Below are positions 1 to 9,700 of a stretch of 10,965 nucleotides of DNA, in pieces. A program made the translations under genes and the position numbers. Position 1 is the first letter of the stretch. Every line of letters starts with the position of its first letter. This stretch comes from Hymenoscyphus infarciens (Eukaryota > Ascomycota > Leotiomycetes > Helotiales > Helotiaceae): positions 1-10,965 of the forward strand of contig LLCB01000722.1 of NCBI GenBank assembly GCA_001414345.1. The letters run 5' to 3'. The notes beneath the pieces are model-generated. The model ran no database searches and was not told the origin of the DNA. It worked only from the letters and a program-made list of their open reading frames with translations.

Positions 1-300
1 CTATAACTTAAATATATTCTACTATCCTAGTATAAAGAGCTATAGCTTAGCTTATATAAGGTAAAATACTTAGCTTAAGTAATATTATAATATTAAAACC
101 CTATCTAAGTTATATTACTTTTTAATTATCTACTAGAACTAGAGCTTTACTTAGAGTTATAATACTTACTAGTATAACTTAAATAAATTCTAGTATTTTA
201 GTATTAAGAGCTATAGCTTAGGTTATATAAGGTAAAATACTTAGTTTTATTAGTATTATAATATATATATAAAATATAAGTTATATTACTACTACTAGCT
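1..300. repeat. Tandem repeat, period about 171 bp, 1.8 copies
   Basis: The block starting near position 2 (TATAACTTAAAT) recurs near 173. Both copies continue through a shared core (GAGCTATAGCTTAG, then TTATATAAGGTAAAATACTTAG) at the same offset. The second copy fades after about 290. The copies differ mainly by transitions. No coding frame is evident. It resembles a subtelomeric or transposon-internal tandem repeat but I cannot name a family. From 300 to about 400 I see only AT-rich sequence, including a near-palindrome around 312-329. Confidence 0.7.
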
Positions 301-401
301 TAGTATTACTTAAAATTTTCTTTAGAAAATATTAAACTACTATTACTATTATAATATTAATAGTAAATTAATAATATAAAGTCTTTTTATTAAGTTTTAT
401 A

Positions 402-702
402 TTATAATAGTCTATAACTCTTAGCTTATAACTAGTTCTATCTAGTAATATCTAAAAGACTCGGTTATATAAAGACGTAATCTTTATAATATTCTAGTAA
501 CTCTTCTATTTATATATTATATAAGTATAAACTATTTACTATAAGAGTTTATCTTACTCTTTTTTAGTCTTTATAGCTAGAAATTAAGTTAATATTTATT
601 AAGTCTTCTATACCTTCTAGTTTAACTTCTAGAAATGTAATTAAGCGATTACCTAACCTACTTTATAGCCTACTTTATAGCCTACTTTATAGCCTACTCT
701 AT
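402..702 (+). repeat. Diverged LTR-like remnant (possible solo LTR)
   Basis: Several blocks occur in the same order and orientation as in the two copia LTRs at 2887 and 6292: AGTCTATA, CTAGTTCT-TCTAGTA, ACTCGGTTA, TTCTAGTAACTCTT, TAGAAATTAAGTTAA, AAGTCTT-TATAC, GATTACCTAACCTAC, and the ATAGCCTAC units. The blocks are separated by diverged sequence. This is therefore a relative of that LTR family rather than a recent copy. No internal element region or matching partner LTR lies in the window. A solo LTR or a truncated end of an element beyond the window are both possible. The exact ends are uncertain. Confidence 0.5.
659..702. repeat. 12-bp tandem repeat (3 perfect copies plus a partial)
   Basis: TACTTTATAGCC occurs three times head to tail (659-694), followed by a partial copy, TACTCTAT. 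The same 12-bp unit (TACTCTATAGCC/T) occurs as about two copies near the 3' end of both copia LTRs (about 3245-3270 and 6650-6675). This links the remnant to that LTR family and shows copy-number change at the site. Confidence 0.8.
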
Positions 703-1184
703 CTATGTTTTATAACTTTTTATAAATATCTATCTTTTAAATTACTTTAGAGTTATATATTCTAACCTATTTTATAATTCTTTTAATTATATAACTTTTT
801 CTTTTTTTTCTTCTAACTATTTACTTAGTTAATTTATTAAGTTTTTACTTAATTCTTTATACTATTTTAGACTTATATAAACTTTTTAAAAACTAATAAT
901 ATTTTTTAGATTTTAATAGAATAAAACCTTATATTTTAGGTATTAAGTTATATACTTAGATAAGAATTAGTATAATTCTTAAGTATTAAGGAATTTCTTT
1001 TAATAAAACACTTCCTCTTTTTTAGATATATTTTATCTACTTATATAACTTTAAAACTTTAAGTTTAAAAAACTTATATTTATAACTCTAAACCTTTCTA
1101 AAGCTTTTAAAGTCTTTAAAACACTTCTAAATACCTTTAAATATCTTAAAACCTCTTTTTAAACCTCTATCTTCTTATCTACTA
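703..1184. other. Gene-free AT-rich stretch upstream of the helicase relic
   Basis: I see no sustained reading frame in either direction here. There are pyrimidine-rich tracts (for example near 798-812), as expected for the promoter and leader of the downstream relic. RIP has removed any reliable core-promoter signal. The segment just before 1185 has a run of AAAGTCTTTAAAA-like short repeats (1100-1150) with no clear meaning. Confidence 0.45.
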
Positions 1185-2579
1185 ATAGATATATCTACTT
1201 AAAGTAAAGTCTCTTCTATCCTCTTTTCTAGTTATAAAGAAGCTAACTTAATTAGGTCTAACTAAGCTTTTATAGCTATTTCCTCTAATTCTTTCTTTTA
1301 TTACTCTAATTTTAAGCTTATTCTTTATTCTATATATAAATAAGAGGTCTTTAATATATCTAAATATATTAAAATTTATATTAAAGACCTTACTAAAGAA
1401 GAGAGTAAAAAGCTAGCTAAGCTAGCTACTTCTATCTTTAACTCTTTAGAGGTTTTAGTTATAAAAGCGTCTTTTAAGCTTATTCTAAGCTTTAAAGAAG
1501 TCTTTCTCTTAGCTTTAGTCCCTTTTAAAGAGCTAGAAGTCTTCTCTTTCTTTACTTATTATCTTTACTTTACTTATCTCCTTTTTAAGCTTAATATAGT
1601 AAGATATATATCTTCTAGTTATACTAGACTTATAAATAAGTCTATTTTAGCTTCTTACTTTTCTTTATCTCTAGATTAAGCTCTTACTTCTAATAAGTGT
1701 TTTTTTACTATTATAGAGCCTACTAGTTCTATAGCTAGTAGACTCTCTAGTATAGTAGAAGATATACTTAAATAAGACTTTCTTTTAAAACCTAAAGATC
1801 CTCTTCTTTCTAGTTCTAAACTAGCTTTCTTTAAAGCTACTTTAGAATAAGACTCTTACTACTTAGCTAAGCTTAACTACTATAACTTAGATAGTTAAGA
1901 TAAGGAGACTCCTTTTTAAGCTAGGTCTAAATACCTTAGTTATATTAATTAATATAGCTTAGTAAATAACTTAGCTAGTTTAGTAACGTCTTTAAATAAA
2001 AAAGAAGAGCCTATTATAGCTATATTAAGCTTTAATTTATAAAAGAGTCTTTATCTAAGTTTAGAGAAGAGTACTTATCTTAGTAAAATATAGCTTAATA
2101 TACTTAATAGCTTTAAGAAGAATAAGTTAAGAAACTAAGGCTTTATATCTCTTTTAAATAGTAATAATTATCTTAAGTACTTTAGCTTCTATAATAACTT
2201 TATAATTTATTTATTTTATTACTTTTACTTTAATTTTAAGCTTAATAATATACTTTTATTTAAACCTTCTTTCTCTTTAAAGAGACTTTTTAATACTCTT
2301 TATACTATTACTTTTAAAGAAGTTAAAGAGAATCTAGAATTTAGTAGTCTTAAGACTAAGCTTTCTACTTTTAAGAAGAAGTATAATAAATATTTTAATA
2401 TATTTAAAATAAAACTTCTTATTAATAATAAAGGCTTATCTACTACTACTACTTCTAGTTTTTTAATAAAAGAAGAAAATATAAAAGAAGATATTATAAA
2501 TAGTAAGAATAATATAAATAATTCTAAGTCTACTACTAGTAATAATAGCTTAGTTTATTTATTATCTAGCTCTAATAAC

Positions 2580-2580
2580 T

Positions 2581-2609
<29 letters not shown>
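2580..2609 (+). repeat. (TCT)10 microsatellite, poly-Ser codons
   Basis: Ten perfect TCT triplets lie in the helicase frame and are followed at once by TAA (a likely former CAA). They sit in a Ser/Asn-rich low-complexity linker between the finger domain and the helicase core. TCT contains no CpA or TpG, so RIP leaves such runs untouched. Confidence 0.9.
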
Positions 2610-2611
<2 letters not shown>

Positions 2612-2881
2612 ATCCTCTAATATTAGTATAGCTTCTTTAAATAACTCTATCTTTAAAGATAACTATACTTATATAAAGAAGACTCTTAAGAAGCTAGATA
2701 AGTCTCCTTCTAAGATTAGATCCTTATTAGTAGAACTACTAATAGAGATTCTAAAGACACTTTTAGACTTTAATATCTTTAATAGTCTTATTAGTTCTTT
2801 CTTTACTACTAAGTCTATAAGACCTAATCTATCTTTTAGAGATACTTTAAAGTTATTATAGTATTATAGTTACTTTATATA

Positions 2882-2886
2882 CTATT
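2882..2886. repeat. Target-site duplication, left copy (CTATT)
   Basis: These five bases immediately precede the left LTR and match exactly the five bases after the right LTR (6702-6706). A 5-bp duplication is typical of Ty1/copia integrase. Removing the element and one copy of CTATT restores the helicase reading frame across the junction. Confidence 0.9.
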
Positions 2887-3296
2887 TATTAGTATTAGGT
2901 AATAATTACCTTACTTACTAATAGGCTTTAGGTTTAAACCTTAGTCTATACTAGTTCTTTCTAGTATTATCTAGAAGGTTTAGTTACGTTCTTAGTTATA
3001 GTTAAGTAAACACGTAATCCCTAGAACCTTCTAGCAACCCCTTTAATTTATAAGCTATAAAAGCTTCTAGTATTTACTCTAGAAGTATATATAGTCCTCT
3101 TCTATCTTTTAGTTAGAAATTAAGTTAAAAAAGTTAAAAGTTAAAATTTACTAAGTCTTTTATACTTATACTTCGACTCTTTAAAAACGTGATTTAGTAA
3201 TTACCTAACCTACTCTATACTAATTTAACTTATATACTTCTAACCTACTCTATAGCCTACTCTATAGTCTACCTTATATATATATAACCTCTTATA
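2887..3296 (+). repeat. Left (5') LTR, 410 bp
   Basis: This aligns end to end with 6292-6701 without any gap. By eye I count about 23 differences (near 5-6%), all of them C/T or G/A transitions. It starts TATTAGTATTAG and ends ACCTCTTATA. The TA at each end likely replaces TG and CA. A TATATATATA stretch lies near 3276-3287. No reading frame is apparent. Confidence 0.93.
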
Positions 3297-3310
3297 GGTT
3301 ATAAGCTTAG
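3297..3310 (+). promoter_or_regulatory. Primer-binding site, probably for half initiator tRNA-Met
   Basis: GGTTATAAGCTTAG directly follows the left LTR. Allowing the RIP changes (TG to TA, CA to TA), it is complementary to the anticodon stem-loop of eukaryotic initiator tRNA-Met, which contains GGCTCATAACC. It does not match a tRNA 3' end, which would give TGG plus acceptor sequence. Copia of Drosophila is known to prime from an internally cleaved initiator tRNA in this way. The TA at 3295-3296 could extend the match into the LTR end. Position and sequence are seen; the priming mode is inferred. Confidence 0.65.
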
Positions 3311-3984
3311 AGAGCTATTTTTAGGTCTCTAAAGCCGAACTTATCTTATTATATAATATTATATAACCTTACCTAACTTCTAGTCTAAATACTATTATAT
3401 TTAATAGTATACTCTACCCCCTCTACCCCTCTCTAATAGTAAAGTCTTTAGTAAGAGATCTATATCCTACGTCTCTAAGATAAGAGCTTTAATAAGAGTA
3501 AAGCTAGAGATATAAGTAAATATATATAAAAACTTATATATATACTACTTATACTTAGACTTATAACTATATCTATATAATTATATTATCCTATAATAGG
3601 TGGTATAGCCTTCTTCTTAAACTAAGGAGCCTAGGCTTATAGCTACCTTTATATAGAGACTTATATATATAAAGAAGCTAGTAAGAAGTAGCTATCTCTT
3701 CTAGTAGACTTTTAGATTATATAAGACTATTATTATTTATACTTATAAGAAGCTATCTTTAGAGAGGGTTAAGTATAGCTTAATTAATACGTAGGTTATC
3801 CTATTCTTATATAAGAAAAGTTAGCCTAGTAAGAAGGAAAGATAGTATAGTTATTTATATTTAAAAGAGAATATAAAGCTTACTATTCTTCTCTAACTAA
3901 AAAAGCTAATAAGTACTTATTTAAAGAGTACGTTTATCTATATATATATATATATATATAGACTTTAAAAAGAGGTTTTTAAAT
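3311..3984 (+). other. Long leader of the copia element
   Basis: About 670 bp lie between the primer-binding site and the first recognisable Gag codons. I recognise no protein. A stretch at about 3855-3938 (codons starting at 3893 modulo 3) lacks stops and has Lys/Glu-like codons, but it is too short to call. There is a C-rich patch (CCCCCTCTACCCC) near 3416-3429, unusual in so AT-rich a window. It may include packaging or dimerisation signals, but nothing in the sequence shows this. Confidence 0.5.
3939..3960. repeat. (TA)11 microsatellite
   Basis: Eleven uninterrupted TA pairs lie just upstream of the Gag frame. They could be an original microsatellite or the RIP product of a CA/TG repeat; the sequence alone cannot decide. 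Confidence 0.9.
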
Positions 3985-4755
3985 ATATCTTCTACTTTAT
4001 TTAAAAAAGAGAAGCTAATTAGCTGCTCTAATTATATAGAGTAGCTTATAGAAGCTAAGCTATTTCTTAAGATAAACAGCTTTATATCTTATATCTTAGA
4101 TACTATTAAAGAACCTAAAAGGTCTTTATATTATAATAAGATAAAAGAAGGTAAATATAAAGCTAAATTAAACGAATTAGTAGTTAGATATAAGGATAAA
4201 CTTAATAATTATAAAGCTAAAAGTAATAAAGCTCTAGCTACTTTAGAATCTATTATATCTTCTAATAATATAAAGAGATATATAGATATCGATTCCCCTT
4301 TTATACTTTAGAATAAGATTAAGTCTAATTTTAGTAGCTCTAGTCTAGAACTAGTAAGACGTTATTATAATAAGATAACTAATACCTACTATAGTAACTT
4401 TAGTACTATAGAAGAGTATATATCTAAAATCTAGTCCTCGACTATATACTTAAGAAGCTTAGATAAAAAAGTATCTAATACTTTTATACTAGTTACTATC
4501 TTTAATAGTCTTCTTAACTCTTTTAATTCTTTTATATCTAGAAAGTATAAAGATATAGGAAATAATATTAGTTCTATAGACTTAGATAATATAATAAGTA
4601 ACCTTATAAGCAAAGAGTCTAGAATAACTTAAAGAAGTAATTTAAAAGCTAATAAAGCTTCTATTAAAACTAGCTCTCTATATACCTACTATAATAAAAA
4701 GGGGTATATTAAGAGTAAATACTTTATACTTTACCTAGAGCTTAGAAAGAGCTCT

Positions 4756-4811
4756 AATAATACTAGTAATAATACTAGTAAAAATACTAGTAATAATACT
4801 AGTAATAATAA
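4756..4811 (+). repeat. AATACTAGTAAT 12-bp tandem repeat (Asn-Thr-Ser-Asn codons)
   Basis: About four to five imperfect copies of a 12-bp unit lie in the Gag frame just after the zinc knuckle, in the Asn/Ser/Lys-rich spacer before protease. A shorter GACTCTAAA repeat (Asp-Ser-Lys) follows at about 4882-4906. Such spacers are usually variable in length in copia elements. Confidence 0.8.
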
Positions 4812-5730
4812 CTCTTCTAAAAAGAATAAAAAGAAGAATAAAGCTAAAGATAAAGACTCTAATAACTCTAGAGAATTAGAAGACTCTAAAGACTCTAAAG
4901 ACTCTAATTCTAATAATAATAAGTCTAAAGTCTCTTCTAGAGTTATTATATCAGCTAGTATTAATAGTAATAATAAAAATACTATAACTAGCTATACTAG
5001 TAATAAAAGAAAACTAGTATTAGACTCTAGAGCCTCTAATTACTTCACGCCTAATAAAAGCTAGCTTCTTAATTTTAAAGAGCTTAATAGCTCTATTATA
5101 GTAGCTAATAATACTAAAGTACCTCTATTAGATAAAAGTAATATACTTATTACTTATAAAGGTAAAGAGCTACTTATTAAAGACATATATTACGTCTCTA
5201 GTCTTAAGAATACTCTTATTTTAGCTTACTCTTTAGCTAATAAAGGTTAAGATATTAAGCTTAATAAGAGCTTTACTTATATTAGTAATAATAAAGCTAA
5301 TATTAAGATTAAAGCTCTTTAGCTAGATAATATCTACTATTTATCTAACCTAGCTATAGATTATAATAAGCTTAAAAAGGTAGTTTATAAAGCTAATAGC
5401 TCTAACTACTTATCTAAGACTAGAAGTAAGAAACTAGACTCTAATAAAGAGTCTAAAAATAAACTAAAATATAAAAAAGACTATAAGTCTACTCTCTTAG
5501 AGACTACTAATAAAAAGCTTTCTAAAAAGCCTTTAAAATCTAAAACTTCTACTGTTTTAGTCTCTAAAATAGAGGGTGAAAACCTTATAAAGGAAGATAA
5601 TAAGGCTATAATTATTAAAAAGCCTTCTATAAGTTTTATTTTAAAACCTAAAACTTATAAAGAAGCTATTAGTTCTAATAATCCTTATAAGAACTATATA
5701 ATTAAGTCTATAAAAGAAGAGATAAATAAC

Positions 5731-5751
5731 TCTTCTTCTTCTTCTTCTTCT
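5731..5751 (+). repeat. (TCT)7 microsatellite in the RT fragment
   Basis: Seven TCT codons lie in the Gag-Pol frame between the two recognisable RT N-terminal blocks. There is no such poly-Ser in ordinary copia RT, so this may mark an expansion, or a tract of different origin, in an already defective copy. Confidence 0.8.
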
Positions 5752-5862
5752 ACTATACCTACTATATCTAGGTTAGTTTATAAGAATAAAGACTTTAAAG
5801 AAGATAATATAAAGCTTAAAAGTTAGTCTATAGTTAAAGACTTTAAATAAGTTCTAATAAAA

Positions 5863-6282
5863 AAAGAACTTAGCTTTATATAAAAGACTTTTATTCTTAG
5901 TATTCTCTATTAAAGAGATACTCTTTCTTAGTTTATTAGTCTTTCTTTAACTTTTAGCTTTTATTTAAGTCTCTACTAAAGAGTAAAATATACTTTACTA
6001 AAGCTATTAAGTATAATAAGAGCCTTCTTAAAGAACTTAGCTTTATATAAGCTATATATTTAGTATTCTCTATTAAAGAGATACTTTTATTTATTTTTAC
6101 TACTCTCTTTAAAGAGGTATTTATTCTTTAAGATTAGATTAGTTATTAGTCTACTTTTAACTCTTACTTAGTCTATTAACTTATACTTTAAAGTTAAGTT
6201 AATATTTACTTTTATTTTATTTACTTACTTCTACTTTAAAGTTAAGTAAGTATTTCCTCTATTATTAAGTAAAGTACTTATT
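5863..6282 (+). other. 3' region of the element with internal direct repeats
   Basis: After the RT fragment, codon sense is lost. AAAGAACTTAGCTTTATATA at 5863 recurs at about 6030. TAGTATTCTCTATTAAAGAG occurs after each copy, giving a direct repeat of roughly 60 bp about 167 bp apart. A diverged third trace (CTCTTTAAAGAGGTATTTAT) lies near 6105. TACTTTAAAGTTAAGT occurs at 6184 and 6232. The embedded TCTCTATTAAAGAGA is nearly palindromic. I cannot tell whether these are element-specific 3' repeats or scars of the deletion. Confidence 0.7.
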
Positions 6283-6291
6283 AAAAGGGTA
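6283..6291 (+). promoter_or_regulatory. Polypurine tract
   Basis: AAAAGGG ends two bases before the right LTR. This is where the plus-strand primer of an LTR retrotransposon is expected. It is short but is the only G-run nearby. Confidence 0.75.
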
Positions 6292-6701
6292 TATTAGTAT
6301 TAGATAATAATTACCTTACTTACTAATAGGCTTTAGGTTTAAACCTTAGTCTATACTAGTTCTTTCTAGTATTATCTAGAAGGTTCGGTTACGTTCTTAG
6401 TTATAGTTAAGTAAACATATAATCCCTAGAACCTTCTAGTAACTCTTTTAATTTATAAGCTATAGAAGCTTCTAGTATTTACTCTAGAAGTATATATAGC
6501 TCTCTTCTATCTTTTAGTTAGAAATCAAGTTAAAAAAGTTAAAAGTTAAAATTTACTAAGTCTTTTATACTTATATTTTAACTTCTTAGAAACGTGATTT
6601 AGTAATTACCTAACCTACTCTATACTAATTTAACTTACGTACTTCTAACCTACTCTATAGCCTACTTTATAGTCTACTCTATATATATATAACCTCTTAT
6701 A
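6292..6701 (+). repeat. Right (3') LTR, 410 bp
   Basis: This is the gap-free partner of 2887-3296 with the same length and ends. It retains CGG and CG at some sites where the left LTR has TAG or TA, and the reverse at others. Both copies have therefore been mutated independently. It is followed directly by the CTATT duplication. Confidence 0.93.
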
Positions 6702-6706
6702 CTATT
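6702..6706. repeat. Target-site duplication, right copy (CTATT)
   Basis: Perfect match to 2882-2886, immediately outside the right LTR. Confidence 0.9.
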
Positions 6707-9700
6707 CCTAGCTTATTATTATTAAATCTTATCTTAGTTTTTATCTAAAATATAAGACTACTAGCTTTATAGATATATTAAGCTCTTTTATATCTAAGTA
6801 CTTTAATAATAGTATTAGTAATAGAATAAAAGAGGTTCTTTTACTACGTTCTTATACTTTTTAAGTAAATAAGATATTATCTAGTTCTAATATAGTTACT
6901 ATTAATACTTCTAGACCTAATACTATATCTTATAAAGATATTAGTATAAATATAAAAGATTTATAAGTCTTATTCTAAGAACTTATTATAAAGACTTAAG
7001 ATCTACTCTTTAATACTCTACTATTTAATATACTTAAAGCTAGCTTTAGTAATATTACTTTAAAAGAGTACTCTAAGATAGAGGATATTAGTAATAAGAT
7101 ACCTAGTTTATACTTTAGAGATTTTTATTCTAATAATAAAGTTAATAATAGCTTCTTATTAAACTATCTCTTAAAAGATAGTAGTTTATTCTCTTCTTTC
7201 TTTAATTATAGTTCTACTTCTAATAGAACTACTATTAATAAGAATTAGGTCTTAGACTATTATAAGAGTATAGTAGAGTTTAAGAAGCTTACTCTATTAC
7301 TAGTATACTTATATTTAAGCCTTCTTTTATATAATAGTAAGTTTATTACTCTTTATTTTCTAAATTCTTTAAAAGACCTTAGAAAGCTTTTCTTAGATAA
7401 CTTAGAAAGTAATCTTTTTATTCTTAAAATTTCTTATTTTAAGAGATAGAGCTTTAAAAGTAGTAAAAGGTCTAATATTAAATATTTACTTCTTAATATT
7501 TCTAAGATCTTTCTTTTATATATAATACTAGTAGATCTTTTAGTTTAATAATTAGATCTCTATCTATTAGAGTCTAAGTAAAAAGCTAGAGAAAGTAATT
7601 TAGTCTACTACTTTTTCTATATTAATAAGAGGCTTTTAAACTTTAAAAACCTTAGTCTTAAGCTTAATTCTATATCTAAGTCTTTTATAAGATAAAGACT
7701 AAGAATTTAAACTTATAAATAGTTAATAGTAGCTATTATTAAATACTTTATATTAGTTAATCTTAATTCTAATCTTACTTTAGTAGATATAGAGTCTAGT
7801 ACTACTAGTACTTTATTAGCTATTAGATAGATAAATTACTTTAGTAGAGTTAAAGAATTAAACTATACTAAAACTACTAATACTTTAGAAAATACTATAA
7901 GTACTTTATAATTTACTTATTTAGAATTTTATTATTCTTTCTTTAAGTTCTTTAAGCTAAATAGCTCTAATTCTAATACCTTTCTTTCTTTTTTAGAGTT
8001 ATAAAATAAAGAGTTTAATAATAAGAGCTTAACTTTCTCTAATAGCCTTACTCTTAGATATAGTAAAGACTCTTCTCTTATTATAACTATAAGTAAATAC
8101 TCTAGATAAACATCTTCTATTAGTAGTCTAAGTTCTACTAGACCTATTAAAAGAGTTTAAACTAAAGACCTTATAACTCTAAGTTCTATCTCTTCTACTA
8201 GCTCTCTATTAGAAGCTTTACTAAGAGAATTTCTTAGAGACTTTAAAACTAGCTTCTATATAAAGGAATAGCGTTTCTTATTATAAGCTATTCTTTTAAA
8301 AGTTCTTTATATTCTAAGTATTTTATCTACTAGTAGTAGAAAGTCTTTAACTTACCTTTTAGCCTTATCTTTAAGTACTTCTACTACTACTATAGTTATA
8401 GCTCTTTTAGTAGCTTTAAAAGTAGACTTATTTAGAAGAGTAAAAGAGTTTAATATACCTTATTCTATTTAAGAAGATAGTAATAAGATTAAAGCTCTTA
8501 CTTTAATTAGTATAAAGAGTATTAAATTAAAGAGCTTAATAGAGACTATTAAAGCTTTAATAGCTTTTAAGAAGCTTAATCGAATTATATTTAATAAAAG
8601 TTACCTTCTTATTACTTCTAAATATTATAGAAGTATAATATATAAGTTTAAGTAAGCTCTTTTTAACTTTCTTATATAGTTTATTCTTCTTACTAGTACT
8701 TTATCTTTAGTATTAGAAAAAGAGCTTATAGCTTTCTTAAGTATTAATAGTATAACTACTATTAGAGTTACTTATATATAAAGTAATATTTCTTATAAAA
8801 TAAAGGTGTTTAAGGTATTTTAAGATTAGTTTATAGAAATTAAAGCTTATATACTTAAGTTTAAGACTAAAGAGTATCTTACTAGTAAAGATAAGTATCT
8901 TATTTATTATACTTCTAAAAATAAAGCTACTAGTTTAGCTTCTTACTTAGAATATAGTAGTTATACTAATAATCTTAAACCTTTTAAAAGATTAGAAGTT
9001 ATTAATAGCTTTACTACTAGTACTCTTAAGTTCTATAGTATATTAGTAACTACTAGTATTTTAGAAGAAGGCTTTAACTATAGTAATATTTACTTAATAG
9101 TTTATAATTAGTATTATTATTCTTTTATTAGATTTTTATAAGGTTTTAGTAGAGTAGAGAGAGATAAGAAGCCTTTAGCTTCTTTATTCTATTATAAATA
9201 AGGAGAAGAAGTAGAAAGGAAAATAGAATCTTCTAAATAGAGCTTATTTAGAGCTTATTTATATAAATCTACTTATAGATAATATACTATAAGCTCTTAT
9301 TTAGATACTACTATAGTAGACTCTTATAATTCTACTACTTTTCTATTACCTTATAATCTTTATTATACTTATTCTAAGATAATAGAGCTTTAAGGTTCTA
9401 TTATATTAGAATAGAATAAAGTAATAGAGAATAATAAAATAAAGCTACTTTATAGAATATTAAGTACTAGAGAGAGGTATTATTATTATAGATTTATTTC
9501 TTTTTTCTTTAAAAAGTTTAAGCTTTTTTATTATTCTACTAAGTATATTACTCTTAATTATCTATATTCTTTTAATCTTTTATCTAAGACTTAAGATCTA
9601 AAAATAGTCTTAAAAGACTACAATAAAGCTAAAAATAGCTATTATTTTACTTATTTATTCTTTACTATTATTTATTTTAGTATTAAGAAAAAGGAGTATA

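Larger units (their letters stand above)
1185..2886 (+). pseudogene. RecQ-type, TLH-like helicase relic, 5' part
   Basis: One frame (codons starting at multiples of 3) runs about 1.7 kb with no visible frameshift. It is broken only by about 14 TAA/TAG codons and never by TGA, as expected where CAA, CAG and TGG were altered by RIP. At 1326-1379 the spacing of Tyr codons gives C-x2-C-x9-H-x3-H, and at 1557-1622 C-x2-C-x12-H-x4-H. All eight ligand positions now read Tyr. Two fingers separated by an acidic/basic helix and a hydrophobic Pro-poor stretch fit the PF12013 (DUF3505, Orsellinic_F9) pattern often fused to RecQ-like helicases in fungi. A Ser/Asn/Lys-rich linker with ten Ser codons (2580-2609) follows, then a segment of unknown fold. 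The start is uncertain: ATA codons at 1185 and 1191 could be former ATGs. The frame stops at the transposon target site and resumes in phase at 6707. The family call is strong for the helicase half and moderate for the finger domain. Confidence 0.75.
3985..5880 (+). pseudogene. Decayed copia Gag-protease frame with RT fragment
   Basis: One frame runs about 1.9 kb, broken only by TAA/TAG. The likely start is the ATA at 3985 (former ATG), shortly before a Gag/UBN2-like region (about 4015-4620) with a former Trp at 4042. A zinc knuckle follows at 4681-4722 with exact C-x2-C-x4-H-x4-C spacing but Tyr at all four ligands. After an Asn/Ser/Lys-rich stretch comes the aspartic protease motif at 5020-5049. 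It reads L-D-S-R-A-S-N-Y, with Asp kept but the motif Gly changed to Arg and a His to Tyr. The GAG-pre-integrase end (ALxLDNIYYL, x = TAG at 5320) follows. The next part is a Lys/Ser-rich linker and then the RT N-terminus at 5647-5850 (PKTYKEAI...KSIKEEI, then VYKNKD...IVKDFK). No integrase HHCC or DDE, no YVDD and no RNase H are seen. It is about 630 codons against a usual 1300 or more. Confidence 0.88.
2887..6701 (+). mobile_element. Ty1/copia LTR retrotransposon, internally deleted, RIP-decayed
   Basis: This 3815-bp element is bounded by two 410-bp direct LTRs and flanked by CTATT duplications. In order it holds LTR, primer-binding site, a leader of about 690 bp, a Gag zinc knuckle, the aspartic protease, a GAG-pre-integrase segment, the first part of copia reverse transcriptase, a non-coding 3' region, polypurine tract and LTR. 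The protease-before-RT order with copia-type motifs places it in Ty1/copia. The integrase HHCC and DDE core, the catalytic part of RT and RNase H are not present, so it would have depended on a full-length relative for mobilisation. The frame stays in phase across the place where integrase should be. It interrupts the helicase relic in the same orientation. The outer ends read TA...TA, presumably TG...CA before RIP. Confidence 0.93.

Noticed and set aside
3311..3984. A further coding gene in the leader of the element
   Set aside because: Only a stretch of under 100 bp is free of stops, with no recognisable motif.
4431..4613. A 60-codon open frame on the minus strand
   Set aside because: It lies antisense to the decayed Gag frame, starts at TTG rather than ATG, has Leu/Ile-rich composition typical of reversed AT-rich codons, and has no recognisable domain.
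5370..5646. Integrase core hidden in the linker
   Set aside because: Even allowing His/Cys to Tyr and Gly to Arg/Ser, no HHCC spacing and no D-D-E pattern appears, and the stretch is too short for the core domain.
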